A DNA stretch of 64,000 nt from positions 614,360 to 678,359 of the forward strand of contig NZ_RIAS01000002.1 of NCBI RefSeq assembly GCF_003719335.1, in the 5' to 3' direction. The notes beneath the pieces are model-generated. The model saw only the letters and a list, made by a program, of their open reading frames with translations, did not search any database and had not been told where the DNA came from. Position numbers and translations under genes: made by a program. Source of the stretch: Paenibacillus amylolyticus (GTDB lineage: Bacteria; Bacillota; Bacilli; Paenibacillales; Paenibacillaceae). This document shows positions 61,309 to 64,000 of this stretch, piece after piece (the stretch's first letter is position 1; each line of letters begins with the position of its first letter).

Positions 61309-63204
61309 ATGAGTGAGAACAGCCTGTATCCCGAAGAAAAAGGTCAAGACGAAAAGGAGAAGCGGGCACAGGCTCCAGCAGAGCACCGTGGCCGGAAACA
61401 GCAGCGATTGAAGCAACTCTGCCCGAAGCCGCAGCAGACCACGCTTCAATGCATTCATGACCGCTCCCTGAAGGCTGTTGTCATCGGTCTTGGTTACGTG
61501 GGTCTGCCGATGGCCGTTGAGATGGCACAGTCCGGTTACCAGGTGCACGGCATTGATATTGATGCAGGCAAAGTGGCAAAGCTCCGTGCAGGCCGTTCGT
61601 ATATTATTGGCATTGAAGATGGGGTGCTTCAAACGCTGCTGGAAGCGAATTTGTTGACGGCAGGCACAGATTATGAGGCCGTCGCAGGTGCGGATGTCAT
61701 TGTAATCTGTGTACCGACTCCGTTAACGGATGAGCATCAGCCGGATATATCCTATATTTCATCAGCTGTGGGGGGGATGACCCCCTATCTTCAGCAAGGC
61801 AGCTTGGTCATTCTGGAGAGCACCACATATCCGGGAACAACAGAAGAGCATGTGAAACAGCCCATAGAGTCAGCGCGCGGCTGGACAGCAGGTGAGCAAT
61901 TCTATGTCTGTTATTCTCCTGAGCGAGTGGATCCCGGAAGTGTACATTATGGTGTGAAAAATACGCCTAAAATCATTGGCGGTTCTACTCCGGCTTGTCT
62001 GAGTTATGGAACACAGTTCTATGGCTCGTTTCTGAACGAAGTCGTGCCTGTTAGCTCGACAACCGTTGCCGAGACAGCCAAACTGTTCGAAAATACGTTT
62101 CGCAGCGTAAACATTGCGCTGGTTAATGAGTTAACCCCGGCCTGTGAGCAGATGGGCGTGGATATCTGGGAAGTGTTACAAGCCGCAGCAACGAAGCCGT
62201 TTGGATATATGCCGTTTTATCCTGGACCGGGTATAGGCGGGCACTGCATTCCGATTGATCCGATCTATCTATCTTGGGCAGCCCATCGTCAGGGATCGGA
62301 GCTGCGGTTCATTGAGCTCGCAGATGCGACCAACAGGCAAATGCCAGAGCATGTCGTTCAGCGTGCAGCAGCCTTGCTGGAGCAACGTGGCCATTCTATT
62401 CGCGGCGCCCGCGTTGTACTGGCAGGTATGGCGTACAAAAAAGATATTGACGACCTGCGCGAATCCCCTGCGCTCGACGTCTTTCGGCTACTGAGCGCAG
62501 CGGGTGCCGACGTTGTTTTCACTGATCCGATGGTGCCCGTATTCCGTCAAGATGATGGTTCAATGCTCCAGTCCCGGCCGGCTTCGCCCGAATTGTGGAC
62601 ATGGGCCGATCTGGTGATCATCACGACTGACCACTCTGCGTTTGATTATCAGGAGATGGCGGATCATGCACCGTTGATTTTTGATACACGTAACGCCACC
62701 GCCGGATGCCGCGGAGACAATATCGTTGTGCTCGGTCAGCCTGAACGACATGACTATGGAACAGCACACAGCTTGGAGCAGGAGAAGGGTGCTGAAGGAT
62801 ATGCGGTTGCGCAATCAGAACATGTAAAGCATGAAGGCCACGAGGTACATGTGGAATATGCAGAAGTTGTGGAAGATGCTGAACATGCAGAAACAGAACA
62901 TGTAGAGCATGAGGAACAAGTGATGGAGAAAGAGGACTACCAAGATACAGAACATGAAGTAGCAGGATCGGAAGGCCATAGTAATAGCGTTCAGGTCACG
63001 AGAGAGGGAGATTCAGCAGGGGCAGATGTAAAAGGGCAAATTGAAAGAACTCCGCATACGAAACGCGAGAGCGTTCCCTCGGGTGAAGGTGCAGAGAAAG
63101 AGAACAAGAAAGATCAACCTTTTGGGAACCGTGATGCTGGATGGACGGATAAAGATGTAGAAAACCTGCGCGGAAAAACGGGAGATGGCTATGGCGAATC
63201 ATGA
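61309..63204 (+). CDS. nucleotide-sugar dehydrogenase (UDP-ManNAc/GlcNAc type) with long N- and C-terminal extensions
   Basis: A 631-residue protein; the usual length is about 430. Residues 1-58 are a polar basic extension. The NAD domain starts VIGLGYVGLPMAVEMAQSGY near residue 62, catalytic Cys is in GPGIGGHCIPIDPIYLSW near residue 310, and the third domain ends near residue 478. The last roughly 150 residues are very rich in Glu and His (for example HVKHEGHEVHVEY) and look disordered. It oxidises the C6 of a sugar nucleotide to a uronic acid. ATG 61309 has GGAGGTG upstream. It overlaps the methyltransferase by 14 bases. Confidence 0.88.
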   Translation: MSENSLYPEEKGQDEKEKRAQAPAEHRGRKQQRLKQLCPKPQQTTLQCIHDRSLKAVVIGLGYVGLPMAVEMAQSGYQVHGIDIDAGKVAKLRAGRSYIIGIEDGVLQTLLEANLLTAGTDYEAVAGADVIVICVPTPLTDEHQPDISYISSAVGGMTPYLQQGSLVILESTTYPGTTEEHVKQPIESARGWTAGEQFYVCYSPERVDPGSVHYGVKNTPKIIGGSTPACLSYGTQFYGSFLNEVVPVSSTTVAETAKLFENTFRSVNIALVNELTPACEQMGVDIWEVLQAAATKPFGYMPFYPGPGIGGHCIPIDPIYLSWAAHRQGSELRFIELADATNRQMPEHVVQRAAALLEQRGHSIRGARVVLAGMAYKKDIDDLRESPALDVFRLLSAAGADVVFTDPMVPVFRQDDGSMLQSRPASPELWTWADLVIITTDHSAFDYQEMADHAPLIFDTRNATAGCRGDNIVVLGQPERHDYGTAHSLEQEKGAEGYAVAQSEHVKHEGHEVHVEYAEVVEDAEHAETEHVEHEEQVMEKEDYQDTEHEVAGSEGHSNSVQVTREGDSAGADVKGQIERTPHTKRESVPSGEGAEKENKKDQPFGNRDAGWTDKDVENLRGKTGDGYGES

Positions 63205-63937
63205 CCGGGTGAATGAACGGTATTACGGGCAGATCAACTCCGAAGATTCTCATGAAGCGACGAGGACCCGTGTGCACTGGATGTGCCGGGAAACCACAGG
63301 CAAACGTATTCTGGATGTGGGATGCAGTCAGGGAATTACGTCTATTCTGCTGGGGCGTGAAGGGTTTCGTGTGACAGGTGTGGACCTGGAGGAAGAAAGT
63401 ATTCGCTATGCGCAAGAGGAGCTGGCTAAAGAATCCAAGCCCGTCCGCAACCATGTCGATTTCCGCATGCTGGACATCACACAGTGGAAGGCGAGAACCA
63501 CGTTTGACACTGTCCTGCTAGGGGAAGTGCTGGAGCATTTTGCGCATCCCGAGACACTGCTGCTGCAGGTTCATCGTCTGCTCGGGGAGGAAGGCACGCT
63601 CATCGTGACCGTCCCCTATGGCTACCATCCATTCTACGATCATAAACAGACGTTCTATGCGAGTAACCTGGCAATGTGTTTAATCCCTTATTTTGAAGTA
63701 TTGAAACTGGAAGTTCATCATAAATATCTATGTTGTGTGGCACGCAAACGCCAGAAAATACAGCTCGACGTAAAACCACCTCTGAACCAGGTGCTCGACT
63801 GGATGAAGCTGGATCATACCCATTTTGAAAAGGTGGAGCAGCAACATCTACGCTCCATGAAACAGCGCAAAAAAGCGCTGGATAGTGCCGTGGACCAGCT
63901 GAAACGTTTACGTCGTCAGGAGAATGAGGAAGGGTAA
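63191..63937 (+). CDS. class I SAM-dependent methyltransferase
   Basis: A 248-residue enzyme. SAM-binding motif I is RILDVGCSQGITS near residue 35, the acidic loop is VTGVDLEEES near residue 58, and motif II/III VLLGEVLEHFAHPETLL is near residue 108, followed by LIVTVPYGYHPFYDHK. The end is basic and coiled-coil-like (KQRKKALDSAVDQLKRLRRQ). In a glycan cluster it likely methylates a sugar or a carrier-linked glycan. ATG 63191 is preferred over 63185 for ribosome-site distance. Confidence 0.87.
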   Translation: MANHDRVNERYYGQINSEDSHEATRTRVHWMCRETTGKRILDVGCSQGITSILLGREGFRVTGVDLEEESIRYAQEELAKESKPVRNHVDFRMLDITQWKARTTFDTVLLGEVLEHFAHPETLLLQVHRLLGEEGTLIVTVPYGYHPFYDHKQTFYASNLAMCLIPYFEVLKLEVHHKYLCCVARKRQKIQLDVKPPLNQVLDWMKLDHTHFEKVEQQHLRSMKQRKKALDSAVDQLKRLRRQENEEG

Positions 63938-64000
63938 GCGGAGAAGCGGCGTCGTAACACCAACACCAACACCAACACCAACACCAAAACCAAAACAAAA
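63924..64000 (+). CDS. possible start of the next gene, Thr-Pro repeat N-terminus (cut by the window end)
   Basis: An ORF with ATG at 63924 overlaps the methyltransferase end by 14 bases, the same overlap as between the two preceding genes. It reads a basic start (MRKGKRRSGVV) then at least five Thr-Pro pairs and KPK before the window ends. AGGAG lies just before the ATG with very short spacing, so the start is doubtful. It may be a surface or glycan-related protein; the sequence ends too soon to tell. Confidence 0.35.
   Translation, partial: MRKGKRRSGVVTPTPTPTPTPKPKQ
63957..63990 (+). repeat. hexanucleotide tandem repeat (ACACCA)
   Basis: ACACCA repeats five times from 63957 and decays to AAACCA. 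It encodes Thr-Pro pairs in the frame of the ORF at 63924. Copy number could vary by slippage in steps of two residues. Confidence 0.8.

Noticed and set aside
1..64000. Prophage, insertion sequence or integrative element
   Set aside because: No integrase, transposase, phage structural gene or terminal repeat pair was seen; only the AT-rich gene at 17044 looks transferred.

Overview
The window reads as a chromosomal segment of a Gram-positive, endospore-forming Firmicute, most likely Paenibacillus. The evidence is gene content (GT-D-fold glycosyltransferase, DUF4179 anti-sigma factor paired with an ECF sigma factor, YpsA/DUF1273, DUF1963, split threonine/serine exporter), strong AGGAGG ribosome-binding sites, frequent GTG/TTG starts, LAGC-type lipoboxes, and T-box, cobalamin and preQ1 leader RNAs. 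No rRNA, tRNA, CRISPR array, transposase or phage gene was seen. The genus is an inference from content, not from a search.

Layout. 1-2789: end of an EamA transporter, then a TetR regulator divergent from an FAD-dependent oxidoreductase and a 58-residue membrane peptide. 2857-4955: HAD phosphatase and lipoate-protein ligase. 5216-16757: a large corrinoid locus. Its first part is cobD-cbiZ-cbiB-cobC. A promoter then overlaps the cobC stop, followed by a cobalamin riboswitch with a strong terminator, and then btuF-btuC-btuD-cobT-cobU-cobS-cobQ, almost all joined by 4-base stop/start overlaps. Together these genes import corrinoids, remodel them (CbiZ) and assemble the nucleotide loop. 17044-17946: a lone AT-rich HEPN-like gene between two terminators. 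18121-25077: chemotaxis receptor, TcyP-type cystine transporter, preQ1-riboswitch-controlled queuosine precursor transporter, a small unknown protein and an M24 peptidase. 25078-29568: PQQ-type sugar dehydrogenase lipoprotein, a repeat-rich gap of about 790 bases, an MBL-fold hydrolase, a second RNxxxH protein and an SDR. 29689-32229: thrS with a complete T-box leader. 32250-36054: an OmpR-type two-component system divergent from an M23 lipoprotein. 36451-42361: acetyltransferases, DinB proteins, an ammonium transporter unit, and DUF1963 and APH-like proteins. 42422-46796: a VanRS-like two-component system followed by a kinase-less sensor paralogue and a class A penicillin-binding protein. 46933-57611: housekeeping and accessory genes (DUF2569, split ThrE exporter, LD-carboxypeptidase, ECF sigma/anti-sigma, GNAT-Nudix fusion, orphan FlgB, SpeD, YpsA, RluA-type enzyme). 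58555-64000: the start of a glycan cluster (GT-D protein, glycosyltransferase, UDP-GlcNAc 4,6-dehydratase-like enzyme, nucleotide-sugar dehydrogenase with long extensions, methyltransferase, and a Thr-Pro-repeat ORF cut by the window end).

The most interesting non-coding signal is a roughly 165-base repeat present three times, at 3722-3890 (minus), 9343-9512 (plus) and 36231-36400 (plus). Each copy has the same orientation as the next gene and ends 56-67 bases before its start codon. Its hairpins are preserved by paired base changes. One copy sits inside the leader of the cobalamin-riboswitch operon. The most interesting gene arrangement is the VanRS-like system with an added kinase-less sensor and PBP, preceded by helically phased direct repeats.
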